Of a stretch of DNA of 64,000 bases, positions 51,778 through 61,000 are shown piece after piece (position 1 is the first letter of the stretch; every line of letters begins with the position of its first letter). The stretch spans positions 124,001-188,000 of the forward strand of contig NZ_JANUSD010000005.1 in the NCBI RefSeq assembly GCF_024793945.1. Reading direction: 5' to 3'. The translations under genes and the position numbers were made by a program. The stretch comes from Emticicia fluvialis (GTDB taxonomy: Bacteria; Bacteroidota; Bacteroidia; Cytophagales; Spirosomataceae). The notes under the pieces are model-generated. The model was not told where the DNA came from, searched no databases, and worked only from the letters and a program-made list of their open reading frames with translations.

Positions 51778-52542
51778 ATGGACCCACGACTAAAACAATA
51801 TCTGGAAGCTACATTAAAAGAAGTATCAATTGATTGTGTGATTTTTGGATTTCATGCCGGAGAACTGAAGGTGCTGCTGCTTAAATGGAAGGGCACCGAC
51901 TCCTGGAGCCTTCCGGGTGGGCGTATTTATCTGGACGAGGCCGTTAATGATGCGGTTATCAGAATTTTGCAGGAAAGAACAGGGCTTAAAGAGATTTTTC
52001 TACAACAATTTTACACTTTCGGAGAAACTGACCGCTATAAGAAATTTGACCCGGGGGTATTGATGAGTAAAATGGAGCAGACGTTCGGCAAACATTTTTA
52101 TGACGAGAAATACATGAAACGCAACGTGTCTATCGGCTATATGGCACTGGTTGAATTTGAACAGGTAATGGCTACCCCTGACTGGTACACCGATGAATGC
52201 CGCTGGTGGGAGATTTCGGCCATACCTGATTTACTTTTTGACCACAACTATATGATTGAAATGGCCCTGAAAGCACTGCGCAGACAAGTGAGTTATCAGC
52301 CGATAGGCTATAACCTTTTGCCGGAAAAATTTACCATGCCCGAACTGCAAAGGCTTTATGAAACTATTCTGGGTAAACAGCTAGACCGACGGAATTTCCA
52401 GAAGCTGGTGTTAAGTTATGATATTCTGGAAAAACTACCTGAAAAACGGACAGGCGGGGCCTTTAAATCACCGTTCTTATACAGGTTTGATAAAGAGAAA
52501 TATGATAGAGCGGTAAGAAGCGAAATATTGTTTACTATATAA
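51778..52542 (+). CDS. NUDIX-domain transcriptional regulator (NrtR/AraR-like)
   Basis: 254 residues from ATG 51778; the longer frame starts with GTG at 51724 inside the operator-like repeat. The NUDIX domain (about 10-145) has SWSLPGGRIYLDEAV but a broken catalytic box: where hydrolases have R-E-x-x-E-E it reads RILQERTGL. A C-terminal winged helix (about 165-250) has NLLPEKFTMPELQRLYETILG and DRRNFQKLVLSYDIL. This layout is that of NrtR-type regulators, which in Bacteroidota often control pentose or other sugar genes. It lies opposite the dehydrogenase operon and converges on glpK. Confidence 0.9.
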   Translation: MDPRLKQYLEATLKEVSIDCVIFGFHAGELKVLLLKWKGTDSWSLPGGRIYLDEAVNDAVIRILQERTGLKEIFLQQFYTFGETDRYKKFDPGVLMSKMEQTFGKHFYDEKYMKRNVSIGYMALVEFEQVMATPDWYTDECRWWEISAIPDLLFDHNYMIEMALKALRRQVSYQPIGYNLLPEKFTMPELQRLYETILGKQLDRRNFQKLVLSYDILEKLPEKRTGGAFKSPFLYRFDKEKYDRAVRSEILFTI

Positions 52543-52547
52543 AGCAA

Positions 52548-52590
52548 CAGAGGCGCATGATGATATTTGCGCCTCTGGTAATAATATTTT
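52548..52590. terminator. Hairpin between the regulator and glpK stops
   Basis: Perfect 10-bp stem CAGAGGCGCA/TGCGCCTCTG with a 10-nt loop; AT-rich tails on both sides (GTAATAATATTTT on plus). Probably bidirectional. Confidence 0.65.
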
Positions 52591-54085
52591 ATTTCTCCCA
52601 ATCGAACGACCGTTTCACCGCTTTTTTCCAGCCTTTGTAGAGTTTGTTTCTTTCTAAGGCTTTCATTTTGGGTTTCCAGGTCTTGTCTACACCCCAGTTT
52701 TGTATCAGATCGTCGAAGTTTTTCCAATATCCTACGGCTAAACCTGCGGCATAGGCTGCCCCTAGGGCGGTGGTTTCAATCATGGTAGGGCGAATGACCG
52801 GAACCTTCAGCATATCAGATTGAAACTGCATCAGCAATTCATTTACTACCATGCCGCCATCTACTCTTAAAGAGCGTATTTCAATGCCCGAGTCGTTTTC
52901 CATGGCATTGAGTACATCTTTTGTCTGATAGGCAGTAGCTTCTAATACTGCACGTGCAATGTGGCCTTTGTTTACATAGCGGGTCAGGCCAGCCATTACG
53001 CCTCTGGCCGATGACTTCCAGTAGGGGGCATACAGGCCTGAGAAAGCCGGTACAAAGTAGGCTCCGCCATTGTCATCAACACTTTTAGCTAAAGGTTCAA
53101 TATCAGTACTTTCTTTAATAATACCCAGGTTGTCGCGCAGCCATTGCACCAATGCCCCTGCAATAGCCACCGACCCTTCCAGCGCATAATGCACTGGCTG
53201 GTTTTCAAACTGATACGCCACAGTGGTTAATAATCCGTGTTTAGAGGGTACCAGTTCAGTGCCTGTGTTCATGAGCATAAAGCAGCCGGTACCATAGGTA
53301 TTTTTTGCTTCGCCTGCTTCAAAGCAGGTTTGCCCCACAAGGGCGGCCTGTTGGTCGCCGAGGTCTCCGGCAAGCGGAATCCCAGCCAGTACCTCAGATG
53401 TAATGCGGCCATATACCTTACTGCTCGGCTCTATTTTAGGTAGCATCTGCAATGGAATATTCATAATCTCTGCCATTTCAGCATCCCATGCCATCGACTT
53501 CAGATTCATTAATTGTGTCCGGCTGGCATTGGTAACATCAGTTATGTGCAAACCATCGTTAATGCCTCCTGTCAGGTTCCAGATAAGGTAGGTATCCATG
53601 TTACCAAAAATGGCATTTCCTTTTTCGGCTTCCTCTCTCACCCCCGGTACATTGTCGAGAATCCACTTGATTTTCAGGCCACTGAAATAGGTAGCCAGCG
53701 GCAGACCCGTGCTGTCCTGAAAAAACGCTGATCCGTGGCTTCTGGTGAGCGCTTTTACGGTTTCATCTACACGGGTATCTTGCCAAACCAGTGCGTTGTA
53801 ATAGGCTTTACCGGTGCGTTTGTTCCATACAACTGTGGTTTCTCGTTGGTTGGTAATACCGCAGGCGGCAATGTCTTCTGTTTTAATGCTTTTTTCTATG
53901 CGGGCTCTGGCAATAACTTCCAGCGTGTTTTTCCAGATTTCCTCCGGATTATGCTCAACCCAACCGGGCTTGGGGTATATCTGTTCATGTTCTTTTTGTC
54001 CAACCGAAACGATATTCCCTTTGCGGTCGAAGATAATACAGCGGGTACTGGTTGTACCCTGGTCGATAGATGCAATGTACTTCAT
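52589..54085 (-). CDS. glpK: Glycerol kinase
   Basis: Phosphorylates glycerol to glycerol-3-phosphate. 498 residues from ATG 54085, exactly the usual length; ten further upstream codons are not family-like. Motifs: IASIDQGTTSTRCIIFD, the substrate-site DTRVDE and TDVTNASRTQLMNL, GDLGDQQAALVGQ, NTYGTGCFMLMNTG and RVDGGMVVNELLMQFQ. The upstream neighbour in the same direction is a FucP-like transporter, with an intercistronic hairpin between them; no glpF or glpD is present. Confidence 0.97.
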   Translation of the reverse strand: MKYIASIDQGTTSTRCIIFDRKGNIVSVGQKEHEQIYPKPGWVEHNPEEIWKNTLEVIARARIEKSIKTEDIAACGITNQRETTVVWNKRTGKAYYNALVWQDTRVDETVKALTRSHGSAFFQDSTGLPLATYFSGLKIKWILDNVPGVREEAEKGNAIFGNMDTYLIWNLTGGINDGLHITDVTNASRTQLMNLKSMAWDAEMAEIMNIPLQMLPKIEPSSKVYGRITSEVLAGIPLAGDLGDQQAALVGQTCFEAGEAKNTYGTGCFMLMNTGTELVPSKHGLLTTVAYQFENQPVHYALEGSVAIAGALVQWLRDNLGIIKESTDIEPLAKSVDDNGGAYFVPAFSGLYAPYWKSSARGVMAGLTRYVNKGHIARAVLEATAYQTKDVLNAMENDSGIEIRSLRVDGGMVVNELLMQFQSDMLKVPVIRPTMIETTALGAAYAAGLAVGYWKNFDDLIQNWGVDKTWKPKMKALERNKLYKGWKKAVKRSFDWEK

Positions 54086-54112
54086 AGAGATTGAATAGTA
54101 TTGTTGATATAG

Positions 54113-54139
54113 CAAAGGCAGGAATAAACCCTGCCTTTG
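54113..54139 (-). repeat. Intercistronic hairpin between the MFS transporter gene and glpK
   Basis: Perfect 10-bp stem CAAAGGCAGG/CCTGCCTTTG with a 7-nt loop. On the minus strand the following sequence is not T-rich, so it is more likely a processing or partial terminator element than a full stop. Confidence 0.55.
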
Positions 54140-54152
54140 TTTTCAATATATC

Positions 54153-55412
54153 TTATCTGCTTACTTTAGAACCCGAGAAACCATACCAGGCAATGTAGGC
54201 AAACATGGCTACTGGTAATAATAAAGAGGTAGCAATATCTGTGCTGTCGGCTATGGCACCCATAATAGGAGGGAACGCCGCGCCGCCTACAATACCCATA
54301 ATGATGAATGACGACCCTAACTTGGTATATTTACCCAGGTCTTTTACGCCTAAAGAGAAAATGGTAGGGAAAGTGATGCTCTGGAAAAAGAAGAATGCCA
54401 TAAGGGCATTAACTGCTATTTGTCCTTTTGCCTGAGATGCCACCAACAAAGAAGCAACAATGCCCAGCGAATATATGCCCAACAATATGTTTGGTTTAAT
54501 GTAGCGCATCAGGAATGTACCGGCAAACCGGCCAACCATGAATATAATCATACCTAACGACAACCAGCGTGAAGCATCAATATTAGAAACTTTGATGGCG
54601 TCCATTACAAAATTGATAAACAGCCCCCATACGCAACCCTGTACACCTACGTTTAAAAACTGGGCAAATGCCCCAAGCACAAAGTGTTTGTGCCTAAAAA
54701 GACCAGATAAAGAACGGCCAAATGAAGTGTTGTCGGCTCCCATATCTTCAGCAGCAGAGGCAGACTCCTGAATTTCAGGCATGGGGGTTCTCAGAAACAT
54801 CAGTGCAATTAACAAAACGGCGCCACCGACAATCATATAAGGTAGCTGCACAGATTTGAAACCCTCTTCAATACTCTGTTTATGTTCGCTGAAAACCAGC
54901 ATACTGCCAACCAATGGCCCGATAATAACACCCAGGCCATTGAACGACTGCGCCAGATTCAGACGTCTTTCTGACGATTCTGCCGGGCCAAGAACGGTAG
55001 CATAAGGGTTGGCCGCTGTCTCAAGAAATGCCAGACCACAAGCTAATATAAATAAAGAAATCAGGAAAAACGTCCACGACTGTGCCTCACTGGCCGGATA
55101 CACCAGAAATGCCCCACCCGAATAAAGCAGCAAACCGGCCAGAATGCCTTTTTTGTAACCCCATTTTTTCATGAACATACCGGCAGGCAGTGCCATCAGG
55201 AAATAAGCCCCATAGGTAACAATCTGTACCCAGGTAGATTGAGAGATGGTAAGGCTGAGGGTTTCCTGAAAGTGCTTGTTGAGTACGTCTAGCATACTAA
55301 TGGCAAAGCCCCACAAAAAGAATAAACTTGTAACAAGAATAAACGGAACCAGATAATTGTTTTGAGTAGCGGTGGTCTGGAAATTGGGTTTGTTGCCCGA
55401 AATAGAAGCCAT
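54153..55412 (-). CDS. FucP-like sugar:H+ symporter (MFS)
   Basis: 419 residues with about 12 membrane helices, in the L-fucose/glucose-galactose permease branch. The N-terminal part has VTSLFFLWGFAISMLDVLNKHFQETL, the FucP-type first-helix signature, followed by MFMKKWGYKKGIL and LETAANPYATVLG, which are conserved in these carriers. The substrate cannot be told; fucose, glucose and galactose are all possible. It carries a candidate operator and promoter in its leader and is followed by glpK. Confidence 0.92.
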   Translation of the reverse strand: MASISGNKPNFQTTATQNNYLVPFILVTSLFFLWGFAISMLDVLNKHFQETLSLTISQSTWVQIVTYGAYFLMALPAGMFMKKWGYKKGILAGLLLYSGGAFLVYPASEAQSWTFFLISLFILACGLAFLETAANPYATVLGPAESSERRLNLAQSFNGLGVIIGPLVGSMLVFSEHKQSIEEGFKSVQLPYMIVGGAVLLIALMFLRTPMPEIQESASAAEDMGADNTSFGRSLSGLFRHKHFVLGAFAQFLNVGVQGCVWGLFINFVMDAIKVSNIDASRWLSLGMIIFMVGRFAGTFLMRYIKPNILLGIYSLGIVASLLVASQAKGQIAVNALMAFFFFQSITFPTIFSLGVKDLGKYTKLGSSFIIMGIVGGAAFPPIMGAIADSTDIATSLLLPVAMFAYIAWYGFSGSKVSR

Positions 55413-55445
55413 GATAGTTTAGGGTTAAAATTTCAATTTTTTTGA

Positions 55446-55464
55446 TTGAACAGATTTTGTTCAA
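55446..55464. promoter_or_regulatory. Candidate operator of the MFS transporter gene
   Basis: Inverted repeat TTGAACA-N5-TGTTCAA located between the -7 element and the ATG, the usual place for a repressor site. Confidence 0.5.
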
Positions 55465-55504
55465 AAATGAGAATTTTTTAAGAAATAATAAGATAAAATT
55501 TAAA

Positions 55505-55512
55505 CAAATATA
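55505..55512 (-). promoter_or_regulatory. Promoter -7 element of the MFS transporter gene
   Basis: TATATTTG on the minus strand, 92 bp before the ATG, with no clear -33 partner. Confidence 0.4.
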
Positions 55513-55546
55513 AACTTTTAAAGAAGCGTGCCTGCTTTGTGGCCTG

Positions 55547-55580
55547 AAAATAAAAACAGCGAGGCGCGCCTTGCCTCGCT
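55547..55580 (-). terminator. Terminator after the 55.6 kb isomerase gene
   Basis: On the minus strand AGCGAGGC/GCCTCGCT (8 bp), then GTTTTTATTTT. Confidence 0.88.
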
Positions 55581-55604
55581 GAATTAATAAATTTTACGTT
55601 TATT

Positions 55605-56525
55605 CTAAGGCAAAAACTGCTTTACGTAGTTACGGGCGGTAAGAATAGCCGACGTGATGTCGTCAATGCTGCCTTCATAGGCCTTATCTTCTACCTCAAT
55701 TACCACAGGGCCTTTGTAGCGTACATCCGTTAAGGCAGTGAAGAACCCACGCCAGTTTACATCGCCCAGACCCGGCAGCTTGGGTGAATGGTATTCTAAC
55801 GGATTGGCCAGAATGCCTACTCTGTCTAGTTTGTCTCTGTAAACCTTTACATCTTTAATATGTATATGATGTAACCGGTTTTTATATTGATAGATAGGTT
55901 TTACTTCATCCATCATCTGGAATATCATGTGCGACGGGTCATAATTCAAACCAAAAAGCGGAGTAGGGAATGCCTCAAACATGGCATCCCAAACTGCCGG
56001 AGAGATGGCAAGGTTTTTTCCACCCGGCCATTCGTCGTTTGTAAAAAACATCGGGCAATTTTCAATACCTATCTTTATTCCTTCCTGCTCTGCCGTTTCA
56101 ATAATCGGCTTCCATACTTTTTTAAAGGTAATGAGGTTTTCCTGAATATTCTTCCTGGGGTCTCGGCCAATAAAAGTGTTCATAACCGGTACCCCCAGTT
56201 TGTTACAGGCTACAATAACTTTCTTGATATGCTCTACATAGTATTCTGCCTTTTCAGTGTCGGGGTCTAGGGGGTTCGGATAATAACCCAGCCCTGATAT
56301 GGATATCCCCCTGCTATGGGTATAATCTTTAATATACTTTATATGTTTATCGTCCAGATTATTTACATCTATGTGTGTAACGCCGGCATAACGGCGGGCT
56401 TCAGAGTTGTCTTTGGGCCAGCACATCATCTCAAGGCAGGCAAATCCGTTTTTCGAAGCGAAATCTACTACGTGTTCAAAACCAAAATCGGCTAAGATAG
56501 CACTTACAAATCCAAGTTTTAACAT
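55605..56525 (-). CDS. Sugar phosphate isomerase/epimerase (TIM barrel)
   Basis: 306 residues, xylose-isomerase-like AP_endonuc_2 fold, no signal, so cytoplasmic. Motifs: LGFVSAILADFGFEHVVDFA at the start, ISGLGYYPNPLDPD, GIKIGIENCPMFF with a metal-ligand Glu, FGLNYDPSHMIFQ, LHHIHIKDVKV, and LPGLGDVNWRGFFTALTDVRYKGPVVIEVED. These match myo-inosose dehydratase/tagatose epimerase relatives; the substrate is unknown. Its own terminator separates it from the transporter operon. Confidence 0.92.
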   Translation of the reverse strand: MLKLGFVSAILADFGFEHVVDFASKNGFACLEMMCWPKDNSEARRYAGVTHIDVNNLDDKHIKYIKDYTHSRGISISGLGYYPNPLDPDTEKAEYYVEHIKKVIVACNKLGVPVMNTFIGRDPRKNIQENLITFKKVWKPIIETAEQEGIKIGIENCPMFFTNDEWPGGKNLAISPAVWDAMFEAFPTPLFGLNYDPSHMIFQMMDEVKPIYQYKNRLHHIHIKDVKVYRDKLDRVGILANPLEYHSPKLPGLGDVNWRGFFTALTDVRYKGPVVIEVEDKAYEGSIDDITSAILTARNYVKQFLP

Positions 56526-56846
56526 ATTTCAATCGAGGGTTATTTTATCAGAGCGTAAAGTAAATCTTTTTTGTTTAATCAGTAAATAATTAACAGCGAT
56601 AATTCGCTTGCCGAACGTAGGTTGGCACCGCGCGAAGATGGAAAGTGGGGAATCTCACGCCATTCAGGTTAAACAGAATTTATGGCTGGTACAATTTTTT
56701 AGTGTTTTTAATAGCCTGCTGTTTAATGAAACAGGTCGATTCCGCCCAATTAATGCCTGGTTTTTTCTTTTAATAAAATTCTTGCAAAAAAAATGGGGCA
56801 GTTTTGGTATTCTGAAAATTTATTTTTTATTTTTGTTTAACGAAAA
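56526..56846. other. Divergent intergenic region with a GC-rich patch
   Basis: About 320 bp. Hairpin AGCGA-TAAT-TCGCT at 56595-56608 is directly followed by about 65 bp of unusually GC-rich sequence (GCCGAACGTAGGTTGGCACC... to about 56670), inside AT-rich flanks. It contains no credible gene. It could be a small RNA or leader for either side; no known riboswitch was identified. Confidence 0.45.
56803..56835 (+). promoter_or_regulatory. Promoter of the sigma factor gene
   Basis: TTTG (56803-56806), 21 bp, then TATTTTTG (56828-56835), a perfect -7 element. Transcription would start about 5 nt before ATG 56847. Confidence 0.5.
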
Positions 56847-57374
56847 ATGAAAAAAGATAAACAAACCATGACAACTCTTGAATTTAATTACGCCATTTCA
56901 AAGACCTCAAAGGCATTAAAGCCTTTTGCCTTTAGATTGACTAAAGACCAGGAGGACGCCAATGATTTATTGCAGGATACGCTTGTAAAAGCATTTATGA
57001 ATCGTGAAAAGTACACCGATGGTACAAACCTGAAGGCCTGGCTTTATACGATAATGAAAAACACTTTCATTACCAATTACCAGCGGATAATGAGAAGAAA
57101 TACATTTATAGATACAACAGACAATTTACACTTTATCAACAGTACTGAAAGCAGCATTGAAAATGAAGCATATTCTTCTTTTACCATGAGAGACATCAAC
57201 CATGCGGTTGAGGCCCTGGATGAGAATTATCGCCAACCGTTTATGATGCATTTCAGTGGGTTTAAGTATCATGAAATAGCACAGAAACTGAAAGTGCCTA
57301 TCGGAACGGTCAAAAACAGAATACACATTGCCAGAAAAGAGCTGAAAGAAAAGCTAAGTATGTATGCCTTTTAA
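56847..57374 (+). CDS. ECF-type RNA polymerase sigma factor
   Basis: 175 residues. Region 2 (about 20-90) has PFAFRLTKDQEDANDLLQDTLVKAF and LKAWLYTIMKNTFITNYQR. Region 4 (about 115-170) has YRQPFMMHFSGFKYHEIAQKLKVPIGTVKNRIHIARKEL, a helix-turn-helix for the -35 element. The first ATG gives almost no leader from the predicted promoter; a second ATG at 56868 (MTTLEFNYA) may be the true start. No anti-sigma gene adjoins it, so control may be by its own promoter or a distant partner. Confidence 0.93.
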   Translation: MKKDKQTMTTLEFNYAISKTSKALKPFAFRLTKDQEDANDLLQDTLVKAFMNREKYTDGTNLKAWLYTIMKNTFITNYQRIMRRNTFIDTTDNLHFINSTESSIENEAYSSFTMRDINHAVEALDENYRQPFMMHFSGFKYHEIAQKLKVPIGTVKNRIHIARKELKEKLSMYAF

Positions 57375-57466
57375 GTTTACTTCAAAAATGTGTTTGCCTG
57401 ATAATCAACTTCTGGCAAATACCGGGGCGGCAGTATTGAAAGTGTGTGTGCTAAATACGAAATACT

Positions 57467-57501
57467 AAAAAAGTTATCTGTGCGAGCGGATAACTTTTTT
57501 G
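57467..57501. terminator. Terminator after the sigma factor gene
   Basis: AAAAAAGTTATC (57467-57478) pairs with GATAACTTTTTT (57489-57500), usable on both strands. Confidence 0.88.
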
Positions 57502-57529
57502 TTATATAAAAGGTAAATCAATTTATGGG

Positions 57530-57907
57530 TTATAGTTCCGGCGGGGCGTCGTCAGCAGGCATATTATTAAGATTTTCATCCACTATCTGTTGAACCTGCT
57601 CTTTTATTTTGTTTTGAACACGGTCTCGGGCAAAAACAAATAATGCCAGAATACCCGCATAAACCAGAAATATAATCAGATAACCCAGCCAGAGGCTTTT
57701 CAGCCAAATATTGAGCCCAATCGCCGCCAGAATACTGAGAAAAATGATAACCGTTATAGATAAAATAAATAAAACAAGCAGATAAATGGCTTTTACGGCA
57801 ATGCCTTCTATTTTTTCCTGAAAGCCTAATTTGGTTAATTCAAATTTTGCTTCAATAAGCCTGATGACGTTGTCGCGGAAGTCGCTAAGATTCAGAAAGT
57901 CAGCCAT
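57530..57907 (-). CDS. Phage holin family-like membrane protein (holin superfamily III)
   Basis: 125 residues with two adjacent membrane helices (LLVLFILSITVIIFLSILAAIGLNIWL and LGYLIIFLVYAGILALFVFA) after a charged N-terminal amphipathic segment (LSDFRDNVIRLIEAKFELTKLGFQEK). The C-terminus is acidic and polar. This is the Phage_holin_3_6 pattern, widespread in Bacteroidota chromosomes outside prophages. No phage gene adjoins it here, so true holin activity is doubtful. It stands alone. Confidence 0.8.
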   Translation of the reverse strand: MADFLNLSDFRDNVIRLIEAKFELTKLGFQEKIEGIAVKAIYLLVLFILSITVIIFLSILAAIGLNIWLKSLWLGYLIIFLVYAGILALFVFARDRVQNKIKEQVQQIVDENLNNMPADDAPPEL

Positions 57908-58017
57908 ACGATACAGATTCTTTGTATTTCAGTTGCAGGGCCTGACACATAGTAGCCCTTAAACAATTGCAAGGTAGATAAAACAAGGCATCTGACAAAA
58001 AGACTTGAGAAAGTTTT

Positions 58018-58046
58018 AGGGCGATGCCCGTCAACGGCATCGCCCT
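58018..58046 (-). terminator. Hairpin terminator after the RND operon
   Basis: Perfect 11-bp stem AGGGCGATGCC/GGCATCGCCCT with a 7-nt loop, then AAAACTTTCTC on the minus strand; a modest T tail. Confidence 0.7.
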
Positions 58047-58056
58047 GAAGAAAGAA

Positions 58057-61000
58057 TTATATCTGAGGGGGCAGCAACTTATACATTACCGGCGTTACAA
58101 TGCGGGTCAGTATCAGAGATGATACCAGACCGCCAATCATTACCAATGCTAATGGCGAATAGAGTGGTGAATGCTCGAGCACCAATGGAATCAGGCCGCC
58201 TATGGCTGTAAGCGTAGTTAGTACTATTGGTATAAACCGGGTTTCGCCGGCCTCTTCTATGGCTTCGTTTATACCTAAACCCCGCTCTTTTCTTAAGAAA
58301 TTGGTGTAGTCAACCAATAATATTGAGTTTTTTACTTCTATACCTGCCAGAGCTATAATACCAACTATGGCCGTGAACGACAATGAATTGCCCGTAAACA
58401 ACAGAATCAGAATAGCTCCTATCATACCCAGAGGAATAACCGACAGCACTATAATAGTGCTCTTGAAAGTTTTAAATTCAAGAATCAGAATAGCCATGAT
58501 ACCGAAAATGGTAATCATGATAATAGTACCTAAGCCGCCGAATGTTTCCTGAGAGCGTTCTACTTCTCCGGCCATTTTTATCGAATAGCCTTTGGGCAGT
58601 TTAAGTTCAGATATGCGCTTGCTGGCTTCTTTGGTTACTGTTGGCGTCAGGTAACCGCTTTTTATAAAGGCAGTAACAGTTGAGTAGCGGTCACGGTCAT
58701 AATGGTTAATTCTGTTCGGCGATGTTTCAAAATCTATAGAGGCTACCTGCCTGAGCGGAATAAGACTGCCCATCTGGTTACTGATAAACATTTTCTGGAA
58801 GGCGTCCATACCGGCACGTTCTCCACGAGGCAGACTTACATTGATATCAATCTCGTCTTCATCATTTTGTTTAAAGGTTCCCATGTTGATACCTGCAATA
58901 CCCATGCGCACGGTTCTGTCGATATCTACAGTTGGAATACCCAACATACCTGCTTTGTCTTTGTTGATGTTTACTCTGAGGTCTACGTTCTGCGCCGAAA
59001 GGGGGTTGTTAACATAAATAGTACCCTGGGTTTCTTTGAATATTTTTTCTACTCTGAATGAAATAGCCCGTAGTGAATCGAGGTTTTCACCAAGAATACG
59101 TACAGCCAGCGGTGCTTCTACCGGCGGGCCCTGCTCAAACTGAATCACCTTTATTTTGGCACCCGCAAATAAGTCAAATTTTTTGCGAAGCTCGTCAATA
59201 AATTTTTCTCTTTCAGGTACTTCTACGTCGTCCTGCAACTGCACAAAAATTTGTGCAAAGTTAGATAGCGTACCGCCTACAGGTAAAACATTATAATATA
59301 CTCTCGGATTAGACTTCCCAACATTTGTTGCATAGTTTTTCACGATTTCATGCTTTGCCAGCTCGTTTTCAACAAAACGGGTAGCTTTGTCGGTTTCTGA
59401 GAGGGTTGTGCCTAATGGGGTATCAACATTAATCAGAAACTGCGGTTTTTCAGAGCGGGGGAATACACTTGTACCAACTACCGGAATCAGCGCCAGGCTA
59501 CCAGCAAAAATAGCAAAGGCAATAACCAGACTGATAACAGGATGCCTGAGCGCCAGGTGTAGTATCTTACGATACGACCCCTCAATGCCGCGTTTCATTA
59601 ATTTTAGCACCACGTTTTCCTGATGCTCTTCTCTGGGCATTAGCTGGCTGGCCAGAAATGGCACAATGGTAAGAGACACAAATAAAGAGGCAATAATGGT
59701 AGTGATAACCGCTATTGGCAAACTACGGATAAAGTCTCCTGCGGCCTCTGGCAGAAAGCAGAGTGGTAAAAAAGCAAAAATCAGGGTAGCTGTACAACCC
59801 AAAACCGCCAGCCCGATTTGCTTGGTTGCCTCAATGGCCGCTTGGCGGCGGGGCATGCCCGAACGCAGAAAGCGAGCAATGTTTTCAACAACTACAATTG
59901 AGTCATCAACCAGTAGCCCCAAAGCAATAACTAACCCCACTACACTTAGCTGATTAATGCCGAAGCCGGCCAGGTCGAGCATGGTAAGACCCATAGCTAG
60001 TGAGAGCGGAATGGATATCATTACAATAACCGATGCCCTGAAGCCCAGAGGTATGAGGGTAATTAATACCAGAAGAATGGCAATGCCGAAATCGCGCGTT
60101 AACCCTAATAAACGGGTGGAAACACTCTTGACCTGGTCGAAACTTTGCTCAAACCGGATATTTGGTGGAAGATTCTTTTTGAAATTGTCAATAACCGGGC
60201 GGATTTTATCTCCGGTGTCAAAAATATTACTTCCGGCTTTCATGTTGGCAGTTACAAACACGGCACGTTTGCCATTCAGCCTGCCCATGTACGATTCTTC
60301 TTCGTAATCCATGTTTACTTCGGCAATATCTTTCAGATAAGTAACGGCGGTGCCTGAGGTATTTACAACGGTGTTCCTTATTTCTTCCAGATTTTCATAA
60401 CTTCCAGACGTTTTTACGCTGAACTTCCTGCTCCCGATTTCGATATTTCCTGCTGGTATATTGGCGTTTTCTGACTGAATGGCTCCCAGAATCCGGTTTA
60501 GCGGTATATGAAACTGCGCCATTTTGTCAAGATTAACCGCCACGCGCACCTGCTGTTTCGGGAAAGCCCATACTTCTGCTGCCTTGATAGATTTTACTTT
60601 CAGTAAATCTTCTTTCAGTAATCTGGCTTCTTTTTCCAGATCTTTATATGGGGTAGTTTCTGATAACAAAGCACATTGTATGATGTTTACACCTTCAGGC
60701 GTATAACGCATAATATCTATGCTGTAAATATCTGTGGGCAGCGTGTTCCGTATAGCGTTTATTTCTCTTACAACCTCGTTATATTTTTCGTCAACGTTTA
60801 CTTTGTATTGAAACTCAACCACAATGTTGGCCACGCCTTCATCAGAAGTAGATGTTACTTTTTTGATATCGCTGATACCCGAAAGGCGGTCTTCTATTGG
60901 GTCAACCACCAGTTTTTCCATGTCGGCCGGAGATGTACCCGGATACACCACAATGATGCTATTGAAAACAGCCTTCAGGTCGGGGTCTTCGGCTTTGGGC

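Noticed and set aside
56610..56640. T-box riboswitch
   Set aside because: Only the short AGGTTGGCACCGCG core resembles a T-box. There is no stem I, no antiterminator/terminator pair and no amino-acid or tRNA-ligase gene downstream, and T-boxes are not expected in Bacteroidota.
57530..57907. Holin gene as evidence of a prophage
   Set aside because: No lysin, structural, integrase or repressor gene is nearby; this protein type is common in Bacteroidota chromosomes.
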